In this document: positions 1 through 9,760 of the stretch, one piece after another
Position numbering within the stretch: the first letter of the stretch is position 1
How the letters are laid out: every line of letters begins with the position of its first letter
NCBI GenBank assembly: GCA_016178535.1
Contig: JACOTD010000012.1
Span: 1-40,845 of the forward strand
Source of the DNA: Candidatus Peregrinibacteria bacterium
GTDB lineage: Bacteria > Patescibacteriota > Gracilibacteria > Peribacterales > Peribacteraceae
DNA: 40,845 bases
Direction of reading: 5' to 3'
Notes under the pieces: generated by a model
Told to the model about the DNA's origin: nothing
What the model saw: only the letters and a program-made list of their open reading frames with translations
Databases searched by the model: none
Made by a program: the position numbers and the translations under genes

Positions 1-1080
<1,080 letters not shown>

Positions 1081-1092
1081 TACGATACAGGC

Positions 1093-1683
1093 ATGGATAC
1101 CGGTCTCCGACATCCCTTGGTTGCAGCCGCCTTCGCATGGGCGACGGCGACGAAAGACGTTGCACCTTCACAGGAACAGTACTGCGAGAGCCGCGATCAC
1201 TTGAACGCAAGAATGGAACGCCTGCGATCAACGATGATGAAGGAAGGGATCAGTGAAACGACGGCATTCCTTCTCCACGCAATCCTCTCGGAGATCGGCG
1301 GGAATTCCTTCGATCACAACATCGGCCAATGGAGGGACATTCCTGGTGCGTTCTTCGGACATGCCACGGAAGAGAAAGAACTGATCGTTGCGCTGGCAGA
1401 CAGAGGCCAGGGGATACGGACAACGCTGCAACGCGTTCGTCCTTCCATGCGATCAGACGAAGAAGCTCTCCGTGTGGCTTTCCTTGAGCGCATTTCCGGG
1501 CGTGCGCCGGAGCGCCGGGGAAACGGCCTGAAGTTCGTTCGGCAGACGATCATGGAGGATGGCATTGATCTCTTCTTTCAATCGGGAGCCGCTACATATT
1601 CCCTCGAAGAGAAACGCGAATCGTGGGGAAGGACCGAGGAGCAGATTCCGGGGTGTTTTGCTACACTCACCATCCGACGATGA
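1093..1683 (+). CDS. GHKL/HATPase-type ATP-binding protein
   Basis: N-box-like EIGGNSFDHN, G1-like ADRGQGI, G2-like RRGNGLKFV. Confidence 0.75.
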   Translation: MDTGLRHPLVAAAFAWATATKDVAPSQEQYCESRDHLNARMERLRSTMMKEGISETTAFLLHAILSEIGGNSFDHNIGQWRDIPGAFFGHATEEKELIVALADRGQGIRTTLQRVRPSMRSDEEALRVAFLERISGRAPERRGNGLKFVRQTIMEDGIDLFFQSGAATYSLEEKRESWGRTEEQIPGCFATLTIRR

Positions 1684-1994
1684 CCATCCAGGTGCAAAAA
1701 TTCGGCAAGGTGCTCAATGCTCGTCCGGCGGGTCGCGAGGCTTTTTTGGCAATACGTCCATCGCTCCCCTCTCATAACGTTGATGCGGGCAGTGATCGAG
1801 GAAAAACGGAAGATATCATTATCGATTTTGACGGCGTGGAAGTCCTCACGCCTTCCTTCGCCGACGAATTCGTCACGCCGCTCACGCAGCTGTACCCGGG
1901 CCGCATCTCGTTTGCGAACACCGAGAACATCACCGTGCGAAAAACGTTGGCATTCCTCTCCGAGGATTGGCCGAAAGGCACGTACCAATCTTGA
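1680..1994 (+). CDS. STAS-like (DUF4325-type) protein, ATGA-overlapping with the upstream GHKL ATPase
   Basis: MTIQVQKFGKVLNAR...IIIDFDGVEVLTPSFADEFVTPL; matches the C-terminal part of the 39647..40666 product (ILDFDKVRTIGQAFADEIFRVF). Confidence 0.7.
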   Translation: MTIQVQKFGKVLNARPAGREAFLAIRPSLPSHNVDAGSDRGKTEDIIIDFDGVEVLTPSFADEFVTPLTQLYPGRISFANTENITVRKTLAFLSEDWPKGTYQS

Positions 1995-2048
1995 TCTTCG
2001 CCATTCTTTTCACCATGGCGTACACTCTCCCACATTCCCGCATACTCC

Positions 2049-3244
2049 ATGCGCCACCTCGCTCCCCTCTTCCTCCTCGCGACTCTCTCCCTGAGCGCCG
2101 CTCCCGCCTGCGCCGCGACACTCTTGACCCCGAAGGATCTGCCGCTCAGCGCTCCGATCAAGGATGACGTCTACGGCGGCGGCGCAACAATCGCCGTGAC
2201 GCAAGATGTCGACGGCGATCTCGTGGTCGGCGGTGGCACGGTGAGCGTCCAGAAGCACGTGACCCACGACATGCTCGCGGCGGGAGGCGCGGTGATCATC
2301 ACCGGAAGCGTGGATGATGATGTGCGCGCGGCCGGAGGGAGAGTGATCGTCAGAGGGAGGATCGGGAGCGACCTGATCGTCGCGGGTGGAAACGTCCTCA
2401 TCGATGCTCCGGCGTCGGTCGCCGGAGACGTGATCGCCTACGGCGGATCGGTGACGATCCTCGGATCGGTGCACGGGGTGCGGGCTGCGGGCGGGCAGCT
2501 GCGCATCGCGACACCCGTGCGCGGCGACCTGACGGTCAACGCGGGGGACTTCATCCTCAATGGCGTCGTCCTCGGGAAGGCAACGATCGCGGCGGACAGC
2601 ATCCAGCTCGGGAAGGAAGCGCAGTTCGCCGGGCCCGTGCGGTACTGGCGCGCGGCCGGCCCGATGGATTTCGGCGACAGCGTCAAGAGCGGCCAGAATC
2701 CCGTGTTCGATTCCGCTCTCCAGAACACCGTCGGCACGATGCGCAGGAACGCGGTGGGGTCTTCGGCGTGCTGCTCGGCATTCTCACGATCTTCTCGATC
2801 CTCTCCTCCGCACTCGTGATCCTCCTCCTGACGCTCCTGACGAAGAACTTCTTCACCGACACGGCCAAGCGCCTGCAAGCGCAACCCGGCAGGAGTTTGC
2901 TCTACGGCTTGCTCTCCATCGTCCTCATCCCGACGGCATCGGTCCTGCTCTTCGCAACGGTGATCGGCATTCCGCTGGGGCTGCTCCTGCTCGCGATCTA
3001 CGGCTTCTCGCTCTTCTTCCTCACGGCGATGAGCGCCGTGGTGCTCGCCAAGTTGCTGCAGATGTTCTACAGGAGAAAATGGTCGAGGGGGAAGCTCTTC
3101 TTCGTGAGTGTCGGCGTCTTCATCGTCCTGCGTCTCCTCGTGCTCGTCCCGATCCTCGGGTGGTTGTTCAAGACCGTCGTGCTCCTCGGGTGCCTGGGAG
3201 CGTTGCTGATGACGAAGTGGGAGAAGATGAGGAAGATTATTTGA
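2049..3244 (+). pseudogene. Polymer-forming/bactofilin-like beta-helix plus C-terminal membrane protein, frame broken near 2751-2760
   Basis: Signal peptide, then VYGGGATIAV...GDLVVGGG...DDDVRAAGGRVIVRG repeats in frame 3; TM-rich C-terminus (GVFGVLLGILTIFSIL...) continues in frame 2. One extra G in the GGGG run restores AVGVFGVLLGIL. Confidence 0.7.
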
Positions 3245-4294
3245 GCAGTCGCTTCGAGACTTCCACATGCTCCATCAATGACCCGACTGACACCCACTCC
3301 TCCATGGAATGGAATCCACCGCCGACCGGCCCGTAGAGGAAGGACGGAATGCCGCGTGTCGGTGGCGCCGTGCTCGCGCGTGAGCGCGATGGGGACACCC
3401 GTGACCTCTTCCAGAATGCGCTTGAGACGTTGGAGCATCGGATGTGCCGGGTCGATCTGGAGCGGATCGGCTTGCTCGAGCAGTGTGAGCGTGCAGCCAC
3501 TCGGGAGGGCGCGCGCAACGATTGCAAGAGCCTCGGAGGGAGTTGCGCACACGGTCGGCGGGAAGCGGATGTCGAGCGTGCACGTGGCGGCATCGGGGAC
3601 GGCGTTCATGGCGATGCCGGCGCTGAGTTGCGTCGGCGAGACGGTCACCCGCCAGTCCGCGTTGGTCCCTGGCGGGAAGGTTGTTGAGAGGATCCGCAGG
3701 GCGTTTGCGAGGAGTGCGATTGGATTCACGCATGTCCACGGATACGCCCCATGCCCGCCCTTCCCCGCGCACGTGAGGCGCGCCCACGCGGCGCCTTTGT
3801 GCTCGACGATGATCACATGGCCGTCGCCGCCGTCGGGTGTGCAGGCGACGGGGACGTTCCCGAGAATGTTCTGCTCGAAGAGCGCAGGGATCGTCGCGCC
3901 GCCGATCTCCTCGTCGCTCGTGAGGAGAATGCTTGCGGGAGGAATCATTCCGGATCGACAGAGTTCGTCGAAGGCGATGAGGAAGGGGAGCGCGCATCCT
4001 TTCATGTCCTTCACGCCGCGCCCGAGCGCACGATCACCGTCCATGCGCAGATGAAATTGATCGGCAGGCGCGGGCACGACGTCAACGTGGGCGAACCAGA
4101 GAAGACACGAACGTGGATGGGGAACGTAGGTACGGCGCTCCTCGCATTTCTCCTCGCATGAACCGAGCGTGCGCGTGGGAGAAAAAACTCGTCTCGATCC
4201 AATCGAGACATTCCCGTTTGGCATCCTCTCTCCCGGCGATTGTCGGGAACGCGATGAACTGCTCGAGGAGGGAGAGGAGAAGATGCCGATCCAT
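3237..4294 (-). pseudogene. M20-family peptidase/deacylase (ArgE/DapE-like) with two frame breaks
   Basis: N-term MDRHLLLSLLEQFIAFPTIAGRED in one frame, core FAHVDVVPAPADQFHLRMDGDRALGRGVKDMKGC...TSDEEIGG...GKGGHGAYP in a second, C-term GIPSFLYGPVGGGFHSMEEWVSVGSLMEHVEV in a third. Confidence 0.8.
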
Positions 4295-4339
4295 GAGCGC
4301 ACTATAGGACGTGAGCCCATTCCTTGCGAGGAGCATACG

Positions 4340-4364
4340 AAAACGCCCCGCAGTTGCGGGGCGT
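4340..4364 (-). terminator. Rho-independent terminator
   Basis: ACGCCCCGC-AACT-GCGGGGCGT hairpin followed by a T run on the minus strand; downstream of the ribBA/small-ORF unit. Confidence 0.75.
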
Positions 4365-4382
4365 CATCGTGAAGCGACGTGC

Positions 4383-4451
4383 TTACCTCCTCCTTTTCTT
4401 CGTCTTCCTCTTCTTACTCTTTTTCGCCTTCCTTTTTTTCTTCTTCGGCAT
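4383..4451 (-). CDS. Polycationic micropeptide MPKKKKRKAKKSKKRKTKKRRR (upstream in-frame ATGs at 4478 and 4493)
   Basis: 22 codons, 17/22 Lys or Arg, lies between ribBA and a terminator; start codon uncertain. Confidence 0.5.
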   Translation of the reverse strand: MPKKKKRKAKKSKKRKTKKRRR

Positions 4452-4565
4452 AGGAAGTGTGGGGAAAAAATACTTCATGAAGTGTATGGCCATCCTCGTG
4501 CGCTGAAAAGAAAATTGCGCGGCGTCAAAAGAAAATTGTGATCCCGTAGTGCTTCACGCCGACGA

Positions 4566-4643
4566 TCATTCCTCTTGGTATTTCTCCCTCCTCTCGTCCA
4601 TCGACGCGTACATTTTCTGTATCTTTTTTCTCCTTTCCATCAT
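4566..4643 (-). CDS. 25-aa charged micropeptide [29 protein letters not shown]-coupled to ribBA
   Basis: ATG at 4643-4641 overlaps ribBA stop TGA (4642-4640). Confidence 0.4.
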   Translation of the reverse strand: MMERRKKIQKMYASMDERREKYQEE

Positions 4644-5851
4644 AGATCGCTCAACAAATGCCCCAACTTTTCCTTCTTGGTCTTCAGATATTTTCTCTGA
4701 CGGTCGCTCGCAGGAACGATCTGCACCGGCACCTGCTCAATCACTTCGAGTCCGTACCCTTCGAGTCCCACGATCTTCTTGGGATTATTCGTGAGCAGGC
4801 GAATCTTCCGCGCGCCGAGATCATTGAGGATCTGCGCACCGATGCCGTACTCCCGCAGATCGGCGCGTAACCCCAATCGCTCATTCGCTTCCACGGTGTC
4901 GAGGCCTTCGCGCTGCTGCAGATCGTACGCGCGCACTTTGTTGATCAGCCCGATGCCGCGACCCTCCTGCCGCATGTACAGGAGGATGCCTTCCCCCGCT
5001 TCCGCGATCTGCTGCATCGCTGCATGGAGCTGCTGGCCGCAATCGCAGTACTGTGAATGGAACACGTCGCCCGTGAGGCACTCGGAATGGACGCGCACGA
5101 GCGCGGGTACCAGCGGATCGATCGCCCCCTTCACGAGCGCCACGTGCTCGCGGCGGTAGGGCGAGTCGGCGTAGACCTTCATCCTCCACGGTCCCGTCCC
5201 GGTTTCCAGATCCGTCTCGGCCTCCAGCCGCACGAGCGTCTCGTGCTTGCGCCGCCACGCAATGAGGTCGGCGATCGTCACGACGGGAATGTCGTGCTCG
5301 TGACCGAACGCGAGGAGGGACGGCAAACGCATCATCGTGCCGTCGTCGTGCATCATCTCGCTCAGAACCCCGACTTCCCGCAATCCCGCGAGGCGGCAGA
5401 GATCAGCAACGGCTTCCGTATGTCCCGAGCGCACGAGCACGCCTCCATCCTTCGCGCGCAGCGGAAAGACGTGACCGGGTCGGCGGAAATCTTCCGGATG
5501 CGCCACGGGATTCGCCGCGCTGCGTACGGTCTTTGCCCGATCGAACGCGGAAATGCCGGTCGTGATTCCCTCGGCGGCATCGATGCTCACCGTGTAGGGA
5601 GTCTGGAGTCGCGATGTGTTGCGTTCGACCATCGGGGGAAGATTCAATTGATCGGCAACGCCATTGCTGAGCGAGAGGCAGACCACGCCTCCGGTATTCC
5701 GGATCATGAACGCGATCTTCTCGGGCGACGCGTGCTCGGCCGCGAGGATGAGGTCGCCTTCGTTCTCGCGATCTTCATCATCCACAACGATCACGAACTG
5801 TCCGTCGCGGAGCCTGTCGAGGGCCTGGGGGATGGGGGAGATGTGGTCCAT
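4640..5851 (-). CDS. ribBA: Bifunctional 3,4-dihydroxy-2-butanone 4-phosphate synthase / GTP cyclohydrolase II
   Basis: [75 protein letters not shown]. Confidence 0.95.
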   Translation of the reverse strand: MDHISPIPQALDRLRDGQFVIVVDDEDRENEGDLILAAEHASPEKIAFMIRNTGGVVCLSLSNGVADQLNLPPMVERNTSRLQTPYTVSIDAAEGITTGISAFDRAKTVRSAANPVAHPEDFRRPGHVFPLRAKDGGVLVRSGHTEAVADLCRLAGLREVGVLSEMMHDDGTMMRLPSLLAFGHEHDIPVVTIADLIAWRRKHETLVRLEAETDLETGTGPWRMKVYADSPYRREHVALVKGAIDPLVPALVRVHSECLTGDVFHSQYCDCGQQLHAAMQQIAEAGEGILLYMRQEGRGIGLINKVRAYDLQQREGLDTVEANERLGLRADLREYGIGAQILNDLGARKIRLLTNNPKKIVGLEGYGLEVIEQVPVQIVPASDRQRKYLKTKKEKLGHLLSDL

Positions 5852-5892
5852 GGAGGGGAGACTATAGCAAAAGTTCCCGCAGGGCGCTGAAA

Positions 5893-5990
5893 AGTCGAAC
5901 TGCAAATGGCGAATTGTGAATTGCGAACTTTGCTCATTCCATTCGCAACTCGTAATTCGTAACTCGTAACTCGTAACTCGTAACTTCTCA
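5893..5990. repeat. Heptamer-based inverted/tandem repeat (CGTAACT-type)
   Basis: gcgaattgtgaattgcgaa ... ttcgcaactcgtaattcg as imperfect arms; tandem cgtaactcgtaactcgtaactcgtaact. Confidence 0.8.
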
Positions 5991-6002
5991 GACGTCACCT
6001 CT

Positions 6003-7409
6003 TCACTTCACCTGCAGCGTGTACGTCTGACGACTCCCGCGGACGAGACCGTGCCCGATGCGCAGGTAATAGGTTCCGCCCGGGAACGCGTACTCTTGAC
6101 TGCAGAGGGGTCCCGCGAATCCGTAGATGTCCACGTCCGTCCAGGGATAGATGAGACAGGTGACTTGCGAAGCACTGACCGTCTGCACCGTCAGCGGCAC
6201 GCCGTTCCCCGTCGGATCTTTGACGGTGAACACGTACCAATCCTCCAGATCGTTCGGGCCGAGATCGGCGGTGCGCACTTGACCCAGCGCGATCGGCGAT
6301 GCCTGGGAGATGCCGTCGTTGCCGTCGCCTTTGCCGACCGCAGCGCTCACCATGAACGCGGCGTTTTGGACGGTCGCGCGCAGATCGAGCTGGTAATCGC
6401 CGGCAGTGAGTGCATTGAGGAGGAAGCAGCTCTGATTCTCCTGGTAGCCGAGGTAGTACTCGGGCGAGAAGCCGTCGGACTGAACGTGGAAGAGACGGCA
6501 GGTGAGTTGCGCATGCACCGCGTTGACCAGGCTCGCTTGGATGCTGGCGACGGTGGAGGATGCGAGGCGGAATTTGTAGGAGAGGGAGTTCGGTCCGCTG
6601 AACTGCCAGGATTCCTTGAATGGGAAGTTGACCGCGTGGATGTCCGGCTTGGGGGGATTCGCCTTCGCCGAGGACGAGGAGGAATGCGCACTCGCGCTCG
6701 CCGCGGAGGAAGACGAGCTGGTCTGCGTCATCGACGCCTCGCTCGCTGCGGATGCTTCGCTCGATGAGGAAGACACGGTGGCGCCCACGGAGAGGCTGGC
6801 TTGCCACGCCGCGTAGACGAGCGCCGCGGCCTGTTGGCGTTCCATCGGATCATCGGGATAGAACTGCGCGTTATCGATGCCCGTGAGAGGGAGGATGCCT
6901 TGCTTCACCGCCGCAACGAGATACTTGCCGTACCACGCTTTCGGATTGGCGTGGGGGAGGCCCGCGGCTGCGATGTCATCTTGGATGACGTCGTTCACCC
7001 CGAACTCGAAGACGGTGAAGGCCATCTTGATGCCTTCGGCGAAGGTGACCGCACTGTTTGGGCGGAACGTGCCGTCCCCGTAGCCGCTGATGAAGCCATG
7101 CTCGAATGCATCGCATACGTACGAAGCGAACCATGCATCCGCCGTGAACTCCTTCCCGAAACATCTTCCGTTTGCGGGAGAGGCGGTTCTGCCCGCGGCG
7201 AGGTAGAGCATCTTGAGCATCGCCGCGCGGTTCACCGGGTTCTTGGGATGGAAGGTGCCGTCAGGATTCCCGCGGATCACGCCGTTCTGGACGAGCGTGG
7301 CGATCGCGTCTGCGTACGGAGACGTGCTGGGGACATCCGGAAAGGTTGCCGCAGAGGCCAGGAGCGGGACGAGGAGAAGGGAAGCGACAAGCAGACGTGA
7401 AGTGCGCAT
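6003..7409 (-). CDS. Secreted S-layer-homology (SLH) domain protein with Ser/Ala-rich linker
   Basis: Signal peptide; [43 protein letters not shown] and a second SLH repeat; [14 protein letters not shown] linker. Confidence 0.85.
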   Translation of the reverse strand: MRTSRLLVASLLLVPLLASAATFPDVPSTSPYADAIATLVQNGVIRGNPDGTFHPKNPVNRAAMLKMLYLAAGRTASPANGRCFGKEFTADAWFASYVCDAFEHGFISGYGDGTFRPNSAVTFAEGIKMAFTVFEFGVNDVIQDDIAAAGLPHANPKAWYGKYLVAAVKQGILPLTGIDNAQFYPDDPMERQQAAALVYAAWQASLSVGATVSSSSSEASAASEASMTQTSSSSSAASASAHSSSSSAKANPPKPDIHAVNFPFKESWQFSGPNSLSYKFRLASSTVASIQASLVNAVHAQLTCRLFHVQSDGFSPEYYLGYQENQSCFLLNALTAGDYQLDLRATVQNAAFMVSAAVGKGDGNDGISQASPIALGQVRTADLGPNDLEDWYVFTVKDPTGNGVPLTVQTVSASQVTCLIYPWTDVDIYGFAGPLCSQEYAFPGGTYYLRIGHGLVRGSRQTYTLQVK

Positions 7410-7469
7410 ACGCAATCGGGGGCAACGACGGAAGACATCGTAGCCTGAACAAAATCGTTGCTCAATAGA

Positions 7470-7934
7470 TCAAGAGCGGAGCGACTTGAGTTGCGCAAGG
7501 GAATGTAGCACGACGCGCGCAGCTTCCGCCCCTCGAGCGAACCGGGCGCGCGCCTGCCGAAGGTTCTTCACGTAGAGGACTTCGAATGCGAAGGGGGTCT
7601 GGAAGCGGAGTTGCACATCCATGATGCCCCGCGCGACTTCACAAGCGAGGAGTTTCGCATGATGCGTTTCCCCTTCGATGATGATACCAAGTCCGATGAG
7701 CGCATCGACCTTCTTCTGCGAAGCGAGAACTGCACCGAGAAGGGGAATTTCGAAGGAGCCCGCCGCCTCGCATTCGATGATGTTCTTGGGGGGAATTCCC
7801 GCTTCCAGAAGTCCTTCCCTGGCGCTCTCCCGAAGCGGAGCCATCTCCTCCTTATAATAGGAGGAGTGGATGATGGCGATGCGCCAGGAGAGGTCGGCAG
7901 AAATGGCGGACGGAATACCGCGGATCATCTTCAT
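7470..7934 (-). CDS. ribH: 6,7-dimethyl-8-ribityllumazine synthase
   Basis: IAIIHSSYYKE, PGSFEIP-like AAGSFEIPL, DALIGLGIIIEGETHHAKLLACEVARGIMDV. Confidence 0.88.
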   Translation of the reverse strand: MKMIRGIPSAISADLSWRIAIIHSSYYKEEMAPLRESAREGLLEAGIPPKNIIECEAAGSFEIPLLGAVLASQKKVDALIGLGIIIEGETHHAKLLACEVARGIMDVQLRFQTPFAFEVLYVKNLRQARARFARGAEAARVVLHSLAQLKSLRS

Positions 7935-7960
7935 GGCAATAGGATAGCAAATTGCGAACC

Positions 7961-8371
7961 TTATGCGGCCGTCATTGACTCAGGGGGCTTCGCTGCGTCG
8001 ACAGTGGTCTTGAGTTCTTCGGGGGATTCCACTTCAACCATCTCATTGAAGAGCGAAACAATCTCGGGAACGTCGTCCAATGTCTCACGAATCTTCAGCA
8101 GCCTGTCATTCCTCTCAACGCGGTCGTATGCGCTGCGAAGAGCACGTATGGCATGAAGATCATCTTGCCAATTGGAGGAGACGTTGAATTGAATCTTTGG
8201 GCCCTGCGCTACTTTTTTTACAAATGCTTCTATGCTCATCCGTTGCTCCTTCATATCTTCTTTTGCTTGTGTGAATCGCCTATTTTGCGGGGAGGTTGTT
8301 TCCAATTTGGTAAGGAGAACTTCGAGCCGACTTCGAAGAGATGTTATCCGTTCTTCCATTCTCTGTTCCAA
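7961..8371 (-). CDS. Hypothetical coiled-coil-like protein (TTG start in ORF track)
   Basis: 136-aa ORF between ribH and ribE; no recognised family. Confidence 0.4.
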   Translation of the reverse strand: MEQRMEERITSLRSRLEVLLTKLETTSPQNRRFTQAKEDMKEQRMSIEAFVKKVAQGPKIQFNVSSNWQDDLHAIRALRSAYDRVERNDRLLKIRETLDDVPEIVSLFNEMVEVESPEELKTTVDAAKPPESMTAA

Positions 8372-8578
8372 GATACATTTCGGATGAAGGCGACTGATGC
8401 CGTCTTGTACTATCGCTCGAGAAAGCGAATCAGATGCATTGAGCCTCGTGCTCTCTTCTAAGCACTCGCAGTACGTGCGTTTTTCGATAGTGACCGAAAT
8501 TGCAGTGTGGGGGAGAAATGTCTTAATATATTATAAACCTTACTCCGTTGCTGTCCAGGCAACCGCGGCTCTTCTGAA

Positions 8579-9643
8579 TTACGGCATCTCCTTGCGCACC
8601 GATCGCACAAGGAAATCCGTCTCCACATTCACGAAGTCGCCGATCGCGAGTGAACCGAGCGTCGTCTTCTCCCGTGTGTGCGGAATGAGCGCGACCGTGC
8701 AGCGACCATCCTCCACCTGAGTGACAGTGAGGGAAACGCCGTCGATGGCGATGGAGCCTTTGGGGACGACGAAGGGGAGAAGATTGTTCGGAAGGGAAAT
8801 GGTGAGGAGGGAGTTGACATCTTCAACCCTCTCCCCTGTCCCCTCCCTCCCAGGAGGGATGCGCGTAGGAAACTCAATGCCTAAATTTCCCTCCACCCCC
8901 GACCCCTCCTCCGGGGGAGGAGGGGGGAATGTTCGAATGGTCGAATGAATGACAGTGAGGACAGTTTCCAAATGTCTCAGGACGTCTTCATTAGTGAATC
9001 GTAGCGTGCGGACACCGAGATATTCTTGAAGCGAACGATAGCGGAGATCATCCTCCTTCCGAGCCGCATCGCTTCGATGAATCGATCCATCCACTTCGAT
9101 GGCAATGTTCAGCGATGGACAATAGAAATCCAAAATGCGCCCGCCAAGCGGATACTGACGTCGGAACCGAACGCCAAGTCGTTCGTAACGCAATGCTTGC
9201 CATAAAGCCTCTTCGGCTCTTGTTGGTTTCTTTCGCATTTCACGAGAAAAATGCAGGATGTTTCGGTTCATGGCGCGCTTGTGTGTTCTCTCCCCTTCCT
9301 CCCGCGGAGGAAGGGGCAGGGGGATGGAGGTGACTGTGCCAATGCCCTCCACATGCCCTTGGACAATGTGCCCCTCGAAGCGATCCGCTGCCCGCATCGC
9401 CCGCTCGAGGTTCACGCTCTCGCCATTCCTGAGCATTCCGAGCTTGGTTCTCGACCACGTCTCGGGGATGATGTCGAACGTCATGGACCGGCGATGAAAG
9501 GCAATGACGGAAAGACAAACTCCGCTGACCGCGATGCTCGATCCGATCTTCAGATCATCGAAGAAGCGCGGGCGTTCAAGGACAATGGAATGATCGTCTT
9601 TGGAGAGAACCTTCGCCGTGGCTTCGATGAGACCCGTGAACAT
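8579..9643 (-). CDS. ribE: Riboflavin synthase alpha chain interrupted by an in-frame DUF559-like nuclease cassette
   Basis: MFTGLIEATAKV...GHIVQGHVEGIGTVTSI and LLTISLPNNLLPFVVPKGSIAIDGVSLTV...IPHTREKTTL flank ~171 foreign codons. Confidence 0.9.
   Translation of the reverse strand: MFTGLIEATAKVLSKDDHSIVLERPRFFDDLKIGSSIAVSGVCLSVIAFHRRSMTFDIIPETWSRTKLGMLRNGESVNLERAMRAADRFEGHIVQGHVEGIGTVTSIPLPLPPREEGERTHKRAMNRNILHFSREMRKKPTRAEEALWQALRYERLGVRFRRQYPLGGRILDFYCPSLNIAIEVDGSIHRSDAARKEDDLRYRSLQEYLGVRTLRFTNEDVLRHLETVLTVIHSTIRTFPPPPPEEGSGVEGNLGIEFPTRIPPGREGTGERVEDVNSLLTISLPNNLLPFVVPKGSIAIDGVSLTVTQVEDGRCTVALIPHTREKTTLGSLAIGDFVNVETDFLVRSVRKEMP
8810..9322 (-). mobile_element. Putative in-frame DUF559/Vsr-like endonuclease insertion cassette
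   Basis: REMRKKPTRAEEALWQALRYERLGVRFRRQYPLGGRILDFYCPSLNIAIEVDGSIH; bounded by CCCCTTCCTCCGCGGGAGGAAGGGG and CCCCTCCTCCCCCGGAGGAGGGG palindromes. Confidence 0.65.
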
Positions 9644-9716
9644 GGGAAAAGTGTAGCGCCCCTGACCCTGGACATCCCCCGAATTTTCTGCTAGGCTGAG
9701 GCCTCTGCGGCACCGC

Positions 9717-9735
9717 ACGGCGTCGGGCCGTTTTT
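9717..9735 (+). terminator. Terminator-like hairpin in the uvrA leader
   Basis: ACGGC-gtcgg-GCCGT followed by TTTT, downstream of a TGCTAGGCT -10-like box and upstream of uvrA ATG; stem only 5 bp. Confidence 0.35.
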
Positions 9736-9760
9736 CGTGTTCTTCGCTTCGTCTTCATCT

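Noticed and set aside
2741-4130. Programmed frameshifting or recoded stop codons
   Set aside because: No classical slippery heptamer at the break points, and TGA is used as a normal stop at many genes here.
8810-9322. Intein or group I intron in ribE
   Set aside because: No intein N-terminal Cys/Ser or C-terminal HN block seen, and the segment is a multiple of three with no stop, so an in-frame insertion fits better.
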